Shown: positions 36,461-50,600 of the stretch, one piece after another | Layout of the letters: the number at the start of each line of letters is the position of its first letter | How positions within the stretch are numbered: the first letter of the stretch is position 1 | Assembly (NCBI GenBank): GCA_008694505.1 | Contig: VZDJ01007747.1 | Span: 1,515,390-1,579,389 of the forward strand | DNA length: 64,000 bases | Source of the DNA: Cyanoderma ruficeps | Lineage: Eukaryota; Chordata; Aves; Passeriformes; Timaliidae | Direction of reading: 5' to 3' | Made by a program: the position numbers and the translations under genes | The notes under the pieces: generated by a model | What the model was told of the DNA's origin: nothing | Database searches by the model: none | Seen by the model: the letters and a program-made list of their open reading frames with translations, nothing else

Positions 36461-39400
36461 TAAAAATTATTTTGCTATTCTATCCTGTGGTTTTTGTTTA
36501 CTTTGCTTTCCTTCAAAGGATCTAATTTTAAATTTGATAGCATTCTTTGCAGAATGAGATAGGGAAACCAAGCTGATATGTTTTTGTAATTAGAGTGTTT
36601 GGAGTTTTAAATGTTTCCTAAACTCATCTCTAAACTCAAAATAATCTTTAGTGTAAAAACTTGAAATGATATTTCAAATACAAATATAATATATTTGGTT
36701 TATTTGTATGTTTATAAAGATATTGATTTATAAAATAAAAATAATTTAAAAAAAAGCCCAGACAAAAATCCCTGGTGTCCCTCTTGTTTTAAGAGAAGAG
36801 AGTGCACAATTCTGGTTTCAGTTGAGACTGAATGTCAGGTAAGTTGAAAGCTTCACTGGTTTCATATAGCCACAGCCTAAAACGTGTTGGTGCAGCATGT
36901 GCAGGTGTCGTGGGTTTCTTGTTCTCTGCCCGGAGAATCTATGCTAATGAGGATTATCTGCAGCAGCTCACATGTTGATCCCACCTCGAATACGGTAAGT
37001 TTTCATTTAAATTTTATTTTTATCTTCCCATAAACCAATAAAATCCATGTAATCCTTTTTGTTCACATCTAAATGACTCTTAGGAATGCTGCTACTTATT
37101 CATCTGGAAATACTATCCATGGCTTCAGAATATGTTTTCAAATTGGTTGCCAAGATGATGTTTTCAGGCTTTACATGCAGGTCAGTTGAAGTAAAATAGT
37201 TGAATTGTGGAGGCTGCTCAGTTCTTTTGGCTAAACTTCATCAAAAATCTTTTTCAAATTATTAGAACTTCTGTATATAACAAGTTAAATTCTACTGTTG
37301 TACCCTGACTTTTAAAAATGAAATTATCTTGTATTATATTAAGCTGTAAAAGAGGAACTTAGAAGCATATTGGGAGAAAAGCATGACAAGTCCCAAGTGA
37401 GAAAACCATGGAGAATTTTAAAGAGCAAAGTGACTTTGTTTCGTTAAGTAAATCTTTACTTTATTGAAATTAACATTTCAATCCTCTAAAGCTATATTTT
37501 CATTGTAAGCAAGTAAGGAATGATTCATGTTCATTCATAAGGGACACAGTGGATGCAATGGTTCCTAGTCATGGAACTGCATGACACATCTACTTTTACA
37601 ACCCTTTTTCAGTCACTTGCGGAGATTTATCTGTTCAGGCAAAACTTTTTCACCTAACTGGTCTCTTTCAGAATGAGAACCCTCCTCCCCCCGCCCAAAA
37701 AAAAAAGTATGGAAAAAGTGGAAAGTTATTCAGAATGGGTTTAATTAGGGAAAGCCTATGCCTTCTCAATATATATCGTGTTTTCTCATATTGAGAGTAA
37801 TTTTATCTACAGAGTTCCATTAGTCTTCAGGACACACTTGGTGTTATTGCTTCACTCTCTGATAACTGGCCATCTTTATCTCTGTGCATGTGAAAAGAAA
37901 AGAAGTTAGTGGCATTAGAAGCCTCCTCCAGAGCCCAGGAATGCACCCCAAACACAATCTGCAGCGGTGATAGCCTAATTTGGCTTATGTTTCTCTGATC
38001 TTTTATTGAGACTGCTGTTTAATGCCAGTTTTGATGTGGACCAGAACCAGCTAACTTTGTGAAGACCATTCATCATGGGATTAACTTTCAAGCACTCCTC
38101 AGTATCGAGGTTCAGACCCGTGAAAAGCCTTAGTCCCTTCTAACCAGACCTAGGGATCCTTAATATCCTGCAATTCCAAGACATTGGAACTACAACTTTT
38201 GAGGCAACTGCTGCAATAATCATGTATAAAGATGCAGAACTCCTTTTGTAGAGGGTCTGTGGCCATTGTCACCTCTTCCTCCTCAAGGTTAACTCTTGTA
38301 GGTGTTACAACCAAATTTTCTTCTCCTTGCCCACCTTCTTTTTGGAGAGAATGGTTATGGCTCTTCCATTCTATTAGGTGCAAGCTGAAGCTAGCCCGAA
38401 ACCTAGAAGGAATATTTACACTTCATAGATCAAGACCCTGTAGTCTGGCAGCTGTCTGTTTTCCAGGTAAGAAGTTAGGCTATAATCTTCAAGAATAATT
38501 TTAAGAGCATCTGAGTCATTGAACTGTTTTTGCTCGCACTCACTGCTTCATGACACTGTTACCTCTCCAAGTATCTGGTTTTATACCACATACATTGCTG
38601 GAGCTTCAGTTCACAGGTAGTCTTGTCCGTGTTATCTGTCCCTGTCAGCCTGACCCTCACGGTGGGTTTTGGGATTCTATCTGACAGCCACTTTTCAGTC
38701 CATGTTGCAATATTGACCTCATCCATGTGGTCTTTATCCAAACCGATTTGGACTGGTTATAAAAGAAAGTTAAAAGATACCACGTAAGGGAGTTACTCAC
38801 TTTTATGTGAGCAGATATTGGAAACAGAGCAGCTGGAGTCCTGGTCCAGTAATAAGTTCCCTAGGTATTAGTAGGATTCAAAAAATGAAAAGAATACTTA
38901 ATAATTTATGAAATAATTAGCTGCTCTGGGATCTCTATTGATTAAGGACAACAAGTTTTATGTGCTACATTCAGTCTACAAAACAGTGTGCACACCTAAA
39001 TGGACATGATCTTTGTTAATATTGATTGCACAAAATAATACATTTGATTGTGATGCAATAAATTGAAAGAATGCACAGTTGATATTTCATGAGTCTATTA
39101 ACAGCAGTTAATCAGAATGTAGTAAAAGTAGTGGGAGTGTGCTATGTATAAATTTATAATTTCTTCATTAAAGAAAGAAACAGAAATATTTACACTAAGA
39201 TTAAAAAGACCATTTCACTGTTTGCTTCTTCTTTACAAAAGAAAGTTGGACCCAGTTCCGTGTAGCCTTTGTTCAGTATGTATGCCTGTAAGTAAGTTAA
39301 GAAGAAGAAATGTGTCTTTTAAATGGCTCTTGAAAGACAACCATTTAAAAAAGAAATCCATAAACTAATACTGAACATGCTGAACATCTCACTGGAGAGC

Positions 39401-40300
39401 AAAATAACTAATAAGTATGGGAGATTCAAGGATGCCTACAGCATTTGTATGAAATAATAATAAAGTTCAAACATTTCCCCTGACCTTAGTGTTGCTCATT
39501 AAAGCTTTTAGCAGAGACCTGGATACAGTTGCATTTAAGTGAGGTGTTTGGAATTAAAATACAGATAAAAGGAAAAAGGTTAATCCAGGTCAAGGGAACA
39601 GACCAAAACTGGGATTGCATAAGATTATAGTATCTTTCCTCATTTCTCCAATGGTCAACAGCAGTTAGTTTTAAGTAACACTCTTCTCTGCAAGATCTCT
39701 TAAGTGAGAGCCTAAACATGGTATTAACTGTCCATTTTTTGGGAGTTGTCAGTGTTTTTAATCACTATACAATGGTTTTTTACCTCTAGAGAGTTTTGTT
39801 GGTCTAAATGCAGAAATGTGTTAAATACCACCTTCAGAAGAGAGAGATATATAACAAAACACCCCCTATTGCTTATTATATGTTGTAATCATAATAGTTC
39901 TTTTCTTTTTTCTCATACCTAATAATCTGTATGAATTGTAGGAAATTGTTCTATCAAAACACTCTGAGCCCACTTTCATAATAGAGAGGCAACCTTGACC
40001 CTGGAGCTGAACACTACCAAATGCTGAGACAGCTGGACCTGGATCTTGCCTTGTGGCTGAATATAGAAATAAAACAAACCTAAAGTCTTCATCCAGCCAG
40101 TGGTTCACTACCCTTCTTCTGCATCTCACATAATGTTCCCTCAAAATGCAAATCCAGGGCTGCGGATACTGCTGAGGATACTGCTACCTTAGAGAGTGGT
40201 TGGGAACACTCAGGAGCTCTTGGTTCTGTTCCTCCATCCACTGCTCGTGATGACATCAGGCAAACAACTCAGCAGGTCATTGCAAACTTCCTTTCCACAA
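36461..40300. other. Intergenic DNA downstream of EGF
   Basis: No coding exon recognised on either strand. AT-rich low-complexity DNA lies at 36660-36757 and a C/A homopolymer pair (CCTCCTCCCCCCGCCC then A10) near 37681-37706. Open frames up to about 90 codons have no splice or similarity support. Confidence 0.65.
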
Positions 40301-40381
40301 GAAGAAAAAAATGACATGGGAGGAGAGAGAGAGCGGAAAAAAACAGGGGAGGGATGGGGGAGGGAGGGAGAGAAAGCAGGA
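40301..40381. repeat. Purine-rich low-complexity tract
   Basis: Almost uninterrupted A/G over about 80 bases, made of GAGA, GGGGAGGG and GGAGGGAG units. Such tracts can form triplex structures; no function is claimed. Confidence 0.8.
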
Positions 40382-43300
40382 CACGAGAATTTGTTGTCTA
40401 TATTGTAATAGCTCTTGGTATGATAGTTGGTTTTTCTAATCTTTGAAAGAAATTCCAGCAGAAGGGCTACTCCTATAAACAAAGCTAGCATTCATATCAG
40501 TGGACTTGGAATCAAACTGATTGAGATTTATATTTCCTTCATCTCCAGGGACAGACTAAAACCTGTTTGAAGTGGATGCAGCTTTGGCGATGTTGTATTG
40601 GCACATTGTACATCAGATTTGAATCTCTCCCTCTTCTCACATTATTATATGCAAACAGAGAGTACTGTACACCCTAACTACTCAGTATTTTTTTTTTAAG
40701 TTATGTTAATTAATCTCTCTTGGGAAAAACTCAGCCCTTTGTTTAGAGCTTTAGAGTCCAACTCAAATCTTAAAACTGCTCTAAACTGTAGTGCAGAGGT
40801 GAATTCACCCTCTGTTTATATACATAAGCAGATCCAGATCTAAGATTTTAGAAATGCTTTACAGAAGTCCTGAAGCCCTGCATGAGCAGCTTCAATAAGC
40901 AAAGCACAGGTATGTTGCCTCAGTGTGTACTTTAGGACAAAGGGAGCACTAGAAGCGTTTGGATGTGTCAGATCCCCAGTAACACAAGGCACGCACTGTG
41001 AAGTCTGGTTCAGGAGTCTTTCCAGTCAGAGGTCCCAGCCAAGCTCACGTGTGTCAGCTGGGGTGTGTGCATGCCTGTGAACCACCCAGCTTGCTCCAAG
41101 CAAAGGAGGGAAGGGCAGCTGGGCCCTTTAAACTGTTGGACAAATGACAACTGACTCGTTTTGAAGTCTTAGGAAAGAATGTGCACTAGAGCACACTAAT
41201 ACTGGCAAACAATGGAAGAGAAACGGATATGGCCAAAAGTTGGCAGATCTTCTCTTGGAATGTAAAGAAGGTGGTGGGGGGAAGCCAAGAATAAAAAGGG
41301 CTAGGTGTTATTCTTTCCACATGTGTTTATAGAAAAGGGATAGATTTCACATTTCACCTTTTTCCAGTTTAATGTGTTTTTTTTCTTCTGGTTTGGTTTT
41401 TGTTACTTTTATTCACCACCTATTGTTCTGTTACAGGTCATTCAGCCTTGAATTTAGATGGCTTAGTAACTCGGGTAGGTATTCCTCTGCTTCACATCTG
41501 CAAAATCAAGGGGTCATATTTGGTCACATTCGGTCATCCAAGTATTTGCATTTATTCTGCATGCTGTGCATTGATAACAGGCATCCGCAGTTGCTTCTTC
41601 AAAAACATAAAAGCCAAACAAATGCCCACGAGGACAGGAAATAAATTGCAATGGCTGGCAGGTTTTGAATCTCTTAATCATAAAAATTAAATAGGAGTTA
41701 ATTTATTCTGTAAATGCTCTTGAAGAGACAGAGGGGATGGAGAAACAGTAGTTAAAGGCAGTGCTTAATCAGAAACGCCTTTTCTGAGACAAACCTAGAT
41801 CATATCTCATGTGACATAAATTAATGTAAACTCTTCTTTGCAGGTCTCTCGTGCTATCTCCATTTCTGAAACTACCATTTCTAGTGCAATGTTTTGAGGC
41901 TCTTCTGTATGTTTGTGTGTTTCTATCTTTACATTACCACACTGTGAGTTAGTTTAAATGTGTAACTCGATATTTTCTGTCCTATCAGGTGAAAGGGGCA
42001 CAGCAGTGAATTGCTTCTGTTATTCAGATATTAGATGGAAGCAGTGTTCAACTACTGGTGCCTAAGCAGTGTGATACATATTTCTTTAAAACTCTAAGAG
42101 GTAAATATAATTGTGAATGTACGATTTGTGTTCTTGGCTGCCAGATTGAGAAGTGACAGAGTGCTTGAGGTAGCATCTCCCTCTTGGTAAACACCTATAA
42201 TCAATGTTGCAAAAATGGAGAGGCTGGCTAATTATCTGCAAGATTTCCAGTCACAGCTCGAGTCCTGAAGTGTATGGGATGTTCAAGGGGGTTTTGCAGG
42301 ATTTTTTTTGGCCCCTTCAGGCTTTTCTGAAAAGTTATTTCTTGCAGAACTCTGCAGATCACAAGAGTTTGGCTAAGCTTCAGAGAAGAATTTTGTGAAT
42401 GTGTAGCATCACAACTGAAAGGAACCTTTGAAGGCTCAGCTATACTTAAATACTCCATTTATTTTCTTGGGAAGGGTTTTGGGGCCCAATTTTTAATCAA
42501 ACTTGTAGCTGACAGCATGACTTAGCTGTAGGAGGAGAGAAAACCTCAAGAACAAGGACTGAAATGAATGAGAGAATACCAGATATATTTTGTAGAACAC
42601 TTACAAAAGCCCCATAAATGAAGGTTCATTTATTCACTAGAAAAGCTGATCAATTGAAAGTTATTAAATGGTGCAGTCAAAACTCTTTGTCCAACATAAT
42701 TTCCACCACTTCATTTATGTGCATTGTACTCATTTATTTTCTTTCCTTCTATGGATTTTTGATATTATTCACTTTGAATAAAATTATTTAGAATAGATTT
42801 GCATTAAGAAAAGATTATTTTTGTACTCAATTGTGATTGTATTTTATTGGCAAAATCCCTAATGAGATTTTAGAGAAAGGAAGCATTAAATTAATTTAAA
42901 CAGAATATTAAAAAATAATAAACCATTTTCAGATAGATTTGAAAGTTGACTTCAAATGTACCTGCTTTGTAACATTAACATGTTATGTAGACTACTAGCA
43001 ATGATGTTCTGTGTGGTCTTTTTGTCCTGCTTTACTACCACTGTTCAAGTTGCTCCATCAGAAAAACCCAGAAAGCAGAAATGTCCCTAATAATGTCATT
43101 TAATTCCAAACCATTATGCCTGCTGTGCTTATCTTTCAGTAGGGGCAGTGAGAATTTAAAGAACCTGTTCACATCTGAGTTGCAGAAGTTAAACACAATG
43201 TGTTTAAGAAAGGATGGAGTTCCAGCTAGAACAGTGAATTTCCTGAGTTCTGATTAAAACCAGATGCTCAATGCTGTTATAACATAGAGTTTTATGGGTG

Positions 43301-46300
43301 AGTACAGAAATATTTTGTTTCATAAATGTGTGCTTTACAACAAATCTAATGGGAATTGTAAAGTAGTACCTCACAATATCAATGTTTAAATGCCCCAGCG
43401 TAGCATATTGAAACAATTGCAGTTCTTTGCTCATGACACAGCTGAGGTGCAAATCCCTAGGCTGATACCCTCTGTAAAATGTGTCAGATGGAAGACAGAA
43501 ACACACTCTCCCAGGACAATATTTCAGGGCAAAATGCAGTCTCTCGTGGGATGTTCTTAGAGATCGATTTCTTGGGGCTATGAAAAATAAATGTAAACAT
43601 TCTTGCAAGTGTCTGTCAGCATTTAGAGATTTGCATTATGTACAACTTCTGCCCATTCATGTCAGAAAGAAACACCACAGTTTGTCACACAGATTTTCCT
43701 ATATTGCTTGCTAAATGTTGTATTGGTGTTTTCATGGGTTTTGGAATGAAGTCTTGTCTAGCTCAGTGTTTGACTTCTTGGAAAGAATTAGTTGCACATC
43801 CACATCCTTCTCCAATGGAAAAATCCCATGTAAAGCACTTTTTTTTCCCCCTTTATTTTTTCCCCCCACTATTTACTTGTTCTGGAAACCTGTCTAGCCA
43901 TGTAGCAATAAAAGCAAAGGTACTGAGAGATGCACTCCCAGCCAGTGAGTGGTGCAGCCAACTGGGCTGCTGTCAATCCTGCTGCTGTTTTCCCTCCCTG
44001 ACCTGTTCATGCCAGTGCCAGACCCAACAGCTCATACTGGAAACAAGGAGGCTTTGGTTGCCTCTGGGCTGCCTGAGCTTGGTGCTGCAAGTTTTAACCC
44101 CGTGTTATATTTTATAGCACAGGAAGCTTTTGCCTCTGGGGTAAGGCAAGGGCTGGACCTACTGTATAAACAGTGGCCAGAGTGCCAAGAGGTGTGATTT
44201 GTGACTGAAACAGCTCTACCTGCCAGAATTCCTCATGTGAATGCATATACACAGACTAAACTTTCCTTTAATTGGGGATGGACGTGTGGTGTGCTGCAAA
44301 CATGGCTTTCTCTGTCCACCTTTTATTTTTGCTGTTTTGCTGGAGCCATTCCCTCCACTTTCATGGCTATTTCCCCAAATGCAGTGTGAACACAAGGATA
44401 TGAAGGCAGATTTCAAACCCACAAGGTTTCCTGTGAGCAAGAGATGTTAGAACTATAGTGTTTACTCTATAGTGCTTATTCCAAATATTGGAAGAGAGCT
44501 GACACAGAACGCTAAGCACCATTTTTCTTTAAGAATGATAGTCAGGACAACAATTAAGTATCTGCCTCATTTCAGAGTTACAGTGGTCAAAATGTTGCAG
44601 TGGTTCACCTGTAAGGATCAATTCCTAAATTGGACTCAGTGCCTTTGTTCCAGTTGTTGCTGATATGGCTGAGATCAGTAGTGCTGGAATGCACTGGTGT
44701 CTTCAATCTTTCTCCTAATTTCTGTGCCAGGGAGTCTGTATTTCTATAGGGAGTGAAAATGAAGGCATTATTTGGAAGAAAGTCTGGTTCATCCTGGGCG
44801 AGGTCCATCACTTTAACCTTTCGATCTGTGGAGGGAAAAACCTGTCCTTTTACTTTAGATCTATTTGGTGTTTGTGAAGACATATGGAGTGAGAATATTG
44901 GAAACCACATGCCCACATTTATCTGAAGGTTGGGGATTACCTTCCTGACAGGTGAGAAAGAAGTTGTCTCAAATCTCATTCAAATGTTTTCTTTGTTTCA
45001 GTAAATCTTGGAAGAGTGTCAAAGTATAGCAAACATGTAATTTTGACATGAAAAACAGTCCAAAAGGGCCTGAAATGAAACCAAAAATTCCTTTCAGCTG
45101 GGCACAGATATTGAGTGTGACTCTTTTGCAAATGATCTTTTCTTGTGTATTGAAATTCCAGAGGTTGGTCTCTCTCCTTATTTTTTATCTTTTTAATTGA
45201 AATAAAGGATCATTGCTCCCACATCTCATTAACTCTGCTAGTTTCTAAGGGTATTAAGTCTCTCTTCCTAGTAATTTAAAGCAACCTTTTTACATTAACT
45301 TAAACATATACCACTGTCAACTTTTTGAGCATCCTACATCCAGGTATCCAGCTGGGGTGGTGTTAAGAGCATGACCTCAAGCAGATCTTCATGTTCTGTC
45401 GAACTCTATCTGACTTTGATCTTAACAGAGCAAAAATGACTTGAGGGACTGCATGAACCAGTGTGATCTAGCAACTCTCTGTTCTGGTTCCATGTTCACC
45501 ACTTAACTCCTCTTTGATGTTGGTCAATGAGGTGCTTTATTTCTGTGTCTCTTGTTTGTACCACTGAAGATAATCAGCTCTTGTGCAAAGCCTGCCTATG
45601 CCATTCCCTGCAGTCCTGTGCCCAGAGACTTGTCCATGTCAACCCAAGCCAGGGCCAGAGGGAGATCACCCAGCTGCTGTGACAGGCAGGGCATGAGGCT
45701 GGACCATGCTGATCCACAAATGGTAGTAATAAAAAGGATGGGTTTGCTGTAGGATGCAGCACGAGTGTCTATGTAGAAAAGAGATCATGTGGGGTTTGAT
45801 ATCCATTTATCTCTCGCTGAAACTGACAGGTGTGTTCTTGCTGCTAAAGAAGTGTACCACTGAGATACCTATAAAATGATCATTTGCACCAGCTCACCGG
45901 CCATTTTGCAAGTTCTAATGTTAAACACTAATATATTTTGGTGAGTGTCAGCTGCCAGCATATTTTTCATTAATTTATAGGCTGTCACATAATTGCACTC
46001 AACACTAGAAAGTGATGGCATTCTGAGACTCATGGAAAGCTGCTGTTACTTTGTCATCCTGTCCTTCCCCACAGAAGGTCCTTTTCCATTACATTGTACC
46101 ATTTGAATTTGGAAGCAGCGTTTTACCTTGCTGTGGATTTACTTAAGACAGACATTGGTGTGATGGGCATCAGTGACAGACTCTGCACACAGCTGTGATG
46201 TCACAGCAACTTTGTCACCACTTCACTTCTGTTTTCAACTTCTCTGGCATCACCCTTTAGGATATACTGGGGAAAAATAAAGCAAATCCAACCATAAAGT

Positions 46301-47663
46301 TCTTATGTGAGCAAAATAAGATGCTGGGTTAAACTGTCTGCTAGAGCTGACTGAAAGCTTTGCAATAAGGGGGCAAGCTGCCTGTTAGAGGGCATTGGAA
46401 ATGGTGCAAGGAAGAATTTGCAGAACAAGACTGTATATCTGTGAGCTCTGTGCAGGCATCTGGAGGGAGGGAGGGAGGTTTCCTCTTTTATTATCTGATG
46501 AACATCAGTCCCTTTGGTCAGACTGCTAGGCGCCTCCTGGAGCTTAACCTCAGATTAACATCTGCTTCATTTCAGTGTCTGTCTGATACTGATATCAATA
46601 AACATCATCATCTTACAGTAAAAACTGATAATTAAATCTGTGCCTGCTGACTCACTATCTATTGTACCCTGGGGAATAATTACAGATAGTGAAGATTTAA
46701 TAGATAAAGAAATATATTTTGTATATCACTGAGTAATGATTATGAGGGTCTTGTAAGCACGATTAACTGCATATAATGTGCATCTATAGATCATATGAAA
46801 TACAGCCAGAGGCAGGCTGAATATCTTTGTGCTGGTGTAGGCCTGCTGTAAGCGAGTAATTCCTGCTAACCAGATTTGGATCTGCTACAACAGGATGGTA
46901 CCTACAGGTCTGATCCATCCGCTTTCTGCTTTGCAAAGATCTGTGGCAACTGAAAGGAATATTGGAGGAAAACCATAGGTGAGCCCCCTGTCACATTGCA
47001 GGTACATTTGCAATGAAGGGCTCTTGCTCTCTCTAGTAGGGCAAATCTGCCATCAGGCTTTGGTTGGACAGACCTGCTCTTGAGCTACAAAAATCAGTTT
47101 TTCTTGATTTTCCTCTAGACTGCCCCATGGTGTCTGGTGAACAGTCTCTAGAAGCAATGTGACTGCACCTCCCACCACTGACAAAGGAGTAGGAAACATC
47201 CTGAAAGGAAGTGTGAGGCACGAAATGCTGTGAGCAAGGAGAGGACTGACAAGCACTTTCTAGTGTTACATGTGAGGCCCTGCTAAGAACCCAGCATGGT
47301 TCAGCTGGGAGACTCCTGGCTGGCAGAAACAGTTCTCCAAGGGCCTTGTGCACAGTAGCAGCTGAGCATCCTGCTGAAACCAGTGCTCAGCCCCCAGGAG
47401 AGTGACAGGGCTGTGCTCCTGTCAGCCTCCATCCATCACTTGCTGTCCCTCCTATGGCCAATGCCTGGGCAATTCCCCAATGAACTGAGGAAGACTGGGA
47501 GCTGGAGAGGGCTCAGCCCCCAGCCTTGCAGAGGTGGGTGTTCAACTCTGCCAGCAACTTCTTCAGTGGTGCTGCAGGTGGGTTCAGAGTCTTAAGCTGA
47601 GGGGGTTTGGTTGGCTTATTGAGAATAAAGAATGGGAAAAAGAGGGAGAAAGGCAAAATCTGA
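40382..47663. other. Intergenic DNA
   Basis: No recognisable gene. Features of note: a T8-C5-T-rich patch at about 43838-43867, a (GGGA)n run at about 46461-46480, and a 124-codon minus-strand open frame at 44605-44979. The latter has a protein-like mix of residues but no known domain. Confidence 0.6.
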
Positions 47664-47698
47664 TTCCAACTCAGTGTATTCTATGATTCTCTGATTTT
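47664..47698 (+). mobile_element. CR1-like 3' tail remnant
   Basis: GATTCCAACTCAGTGTATTCTATGATTCTCTGAT resembles the end of avian CR1 (TTCCAACTCAG plus ATTCTATGATTCTCTG). Sequence before it does not match, so it is a very short or decayed copy. Confidence 0.65.
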
Positions 47699-50600
47699 GT
47701 TTCTCTAAACAGACATGTTTGTACCTTCAGAAAATAAAAGAGCAGGGAATGTAAAACTGTTTGCATAAGCACTAATTTAGAAAGAAATTTTTAGTAAGTT
47801 AGAGGGTAAAAACCAGTTAAAATACTTCAGTAGTGTGCACATTTAGCTTCAGTCTATCTGTTCAAGAGCAGTTGGTGTAACGCACCTACCTAAGGTCATT
47901 TCTTCTGGAGATGGATGAAGGGACACAATTTAATCTTTCTGTGACTAGGGCACATGACATCAAACCTACACAGGGATTTGGTTCACTTCTGAAATAGGGT
48001 GTGCAGGGTATTTGAGGTGCTGCTACCAGCTGGTGTACTGAGGAATACAGAACCTGTACCTTTGAGTTTGGGAACTGCTCTGCAGAACAGGTCACTGAGC
48101 CAGTCAGAACTGAAACTCTCCCTGGAATCTTTCATGATTTAATCTGAAGGTCTGAATTTAGTGCAGCTTGAGTTGCTTATGAGCAAGGATATTTAAATAA
48201 CTTTTCTAGGCATTCCTAGATTGTAATACATTTAAAGTTTATTTAGATTTAATTAAAAAGCCCAAACACTGACAATCCCTTCACCCCAAAACCTCAGGGT
48301 ACTACACTACACTGACAGGTGATTAAAGCAGAGGGAGGTGAAATAGCACAGTGCTGTTATGTGAGAACACACAAAATAGGGATCTGGGGACCCATATTTA
48401 AGGACTCTTTAGAGAGCAGAGATAAGCTGTTACTACTTAAACTGATCTCTTTCATTAAAACATGCACCTTTATGATGGATTAACACATATCATATTATTA
48501 AGCCACGATCCTGTTAATATCAAAGGTAATTTGGCCCTTGATGGGACGTCCACACAGTTATTGAAATAATTTGTATTTTAAAAAATCTGTAGATCTTTGT
48601 GCATATTTAATGCAGAGATACAACCAGGAATCAATGACTTGCATCAGTGTTTTATGCAGTGCTTCAAACAGATGCCAATTTGGCAGTGAAAAGAGGGACA
48701 GAGGAAAGACAGTAGGACACGTTTAAAGTTTTTGCTGGCAGAAAAAATCTCCTTTGCCAAGGTTTACACTAAAAGCTTTTGCTTTTACTTTTCCCAGTTG
48801 GATGGTCCATGTGGTTCAGCCATATGCATTAACACACTCAGCTGTCCAAAGGTGTCTGTTGAGAGAAGGGAGAAACTTGTACCCTCTCCACAGAGGACAG
48901 GGGGACACTTGAGCTTTGTTTGGCTTAACCTCTTTATCAGGGTACTTTGCATTAGGAAAAGAAACTTTGTGTTTGGTGGTAGGTGAGAGTGGCAAAAGCT
49001 TTAGGGAGATTGTGAGTGGTCTGAGGGTCTGGATTTTGAATCATGCCTTACTGCAGGTTCACCCCACAGCAGGGTCCTGGGCAGCTTGGAGGGAACCAAG
49101 AGTTCCTCCCATGTTTTGAGCACATGGAGGCACCTTCAGTGTTGGCTCTCAGGTGCATCCTCACCTAGAATATGGGGTTAGGGCACCAGGGGATGCATGA
49201 CCATGCTCTGCCCTCTTTGCTGAATTAGATGCTTGGACAAGGGTTTGCCCTTTCTCTGGGTCCTGGAAGCTGCTGTTGAGTCTTGTTACAGAGCTGCTTT
49301 GCAGCCCAGAGTGGGGTAGCCCCTGGTAAGTGGCCATGCTTGGAGAAATCTGCTAGGAAAGGTGGTCTGTGGTATGGTGGAACCCCATGGGTGGTCAGGT
49401 GGGCTTGAGGCAGCTGGGCAGCATACTCAGGGTTGTACCATCCATCCTCTTCCTGGCAGGGGCTGCTGGGCCATGCAAACAGGCACAGAGCTGACCAGTG
49501 CAGTGGGGCAAGAGAATCCCAAGGAACTGCGATTAATTGGGTAACTTGTGCAAGTTGCTTTGAAAGTAAGAAGAGATCTAAAATGCCAATTATTACAATG
49601 AGGTGTCTAAGAGCTCTTTTTAATTTACTGGTTGCTGTTTTCTATACTGTGGATTTATAAAGGGGCTTCTGGCAAAAGTGACTGTTATTTGTAAAATTCA
49701 GAAAGTAAAATTTTGTGTTTTCCAGTGCTATCTCGGAAAAATTATAAAATTGCCCAACAGAAGTGAGACCAAAATTAATGGAGCAGGACTTACATTAATG
49801 TAGCAGAGCCATCTCATAGCCTTTGTTCTTTGAGCCATTCTGAAGTTCCTGGAAGTACACGGATCATCCAGAAACCTTTCTACATCACTAAATGTAGTTT
49901 ATTTGTGTTGCTTAAAGGAATGAAAGGTCAGTGTGTTAATATGGTCATACTTAGAGAGAAAAAACTTCCACTCAAACCCTTCAGTGTTTCACTGACCTTA
50001 ATGAATCCTGACTAGTGAGAAACATTATTTGTATTTTTGAATACAGCACCTGAGGTATTTGGAGAGTGAGTAATTTTTGTGAGTACAGAAAGGCACTTCC
50101 CACCTGTGCAACACGCTCTTCCCTGTGGGTGCATTTACTAAAGCTGGGCGGATTCTGACACTTGGGGCTGAGTAGCACCCTCATGGATGGTGCCAGTAGT
50201 AGCCCTTCTCTGTCCCTCTCTCCTCGTCATCAGAAATGTTGTGCCAAGGCAGTGGATGGATGGATTGTCATAAAAGTTGAGGCATGTCAGGTGAGTTCCC
50301 CATTGGCTTTACACTACACACTGTTTTGTCCCTTATTTTCACTTTCACTTTTCCCAGTTCCTGGTATTGGCAACGATCACGTCAAAATGCACTAGTGCAA
50401 GTTGCCATCCCAGGGAGATTGCTTTTCCTTTGGAACTGTAAAATAAGATATTATTATAAGCCCAACCTGTACTGCTGCCTGACAGTGCCACTAAACAAAG
50501 ATATGAACTAATTTGTATGCACTTAAAAATCTGTTTAGTGTTTCTCCTAAAGCTCATATCAAACTTTTTGGGAACATGTTGGGAGAATTTGACGATAATG

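Noticed and set aside
43200..43608. 134-codon antisense open frame
   Set aside because: No domain, biased composition and no flanking signals; expected by chance in a window of this size.
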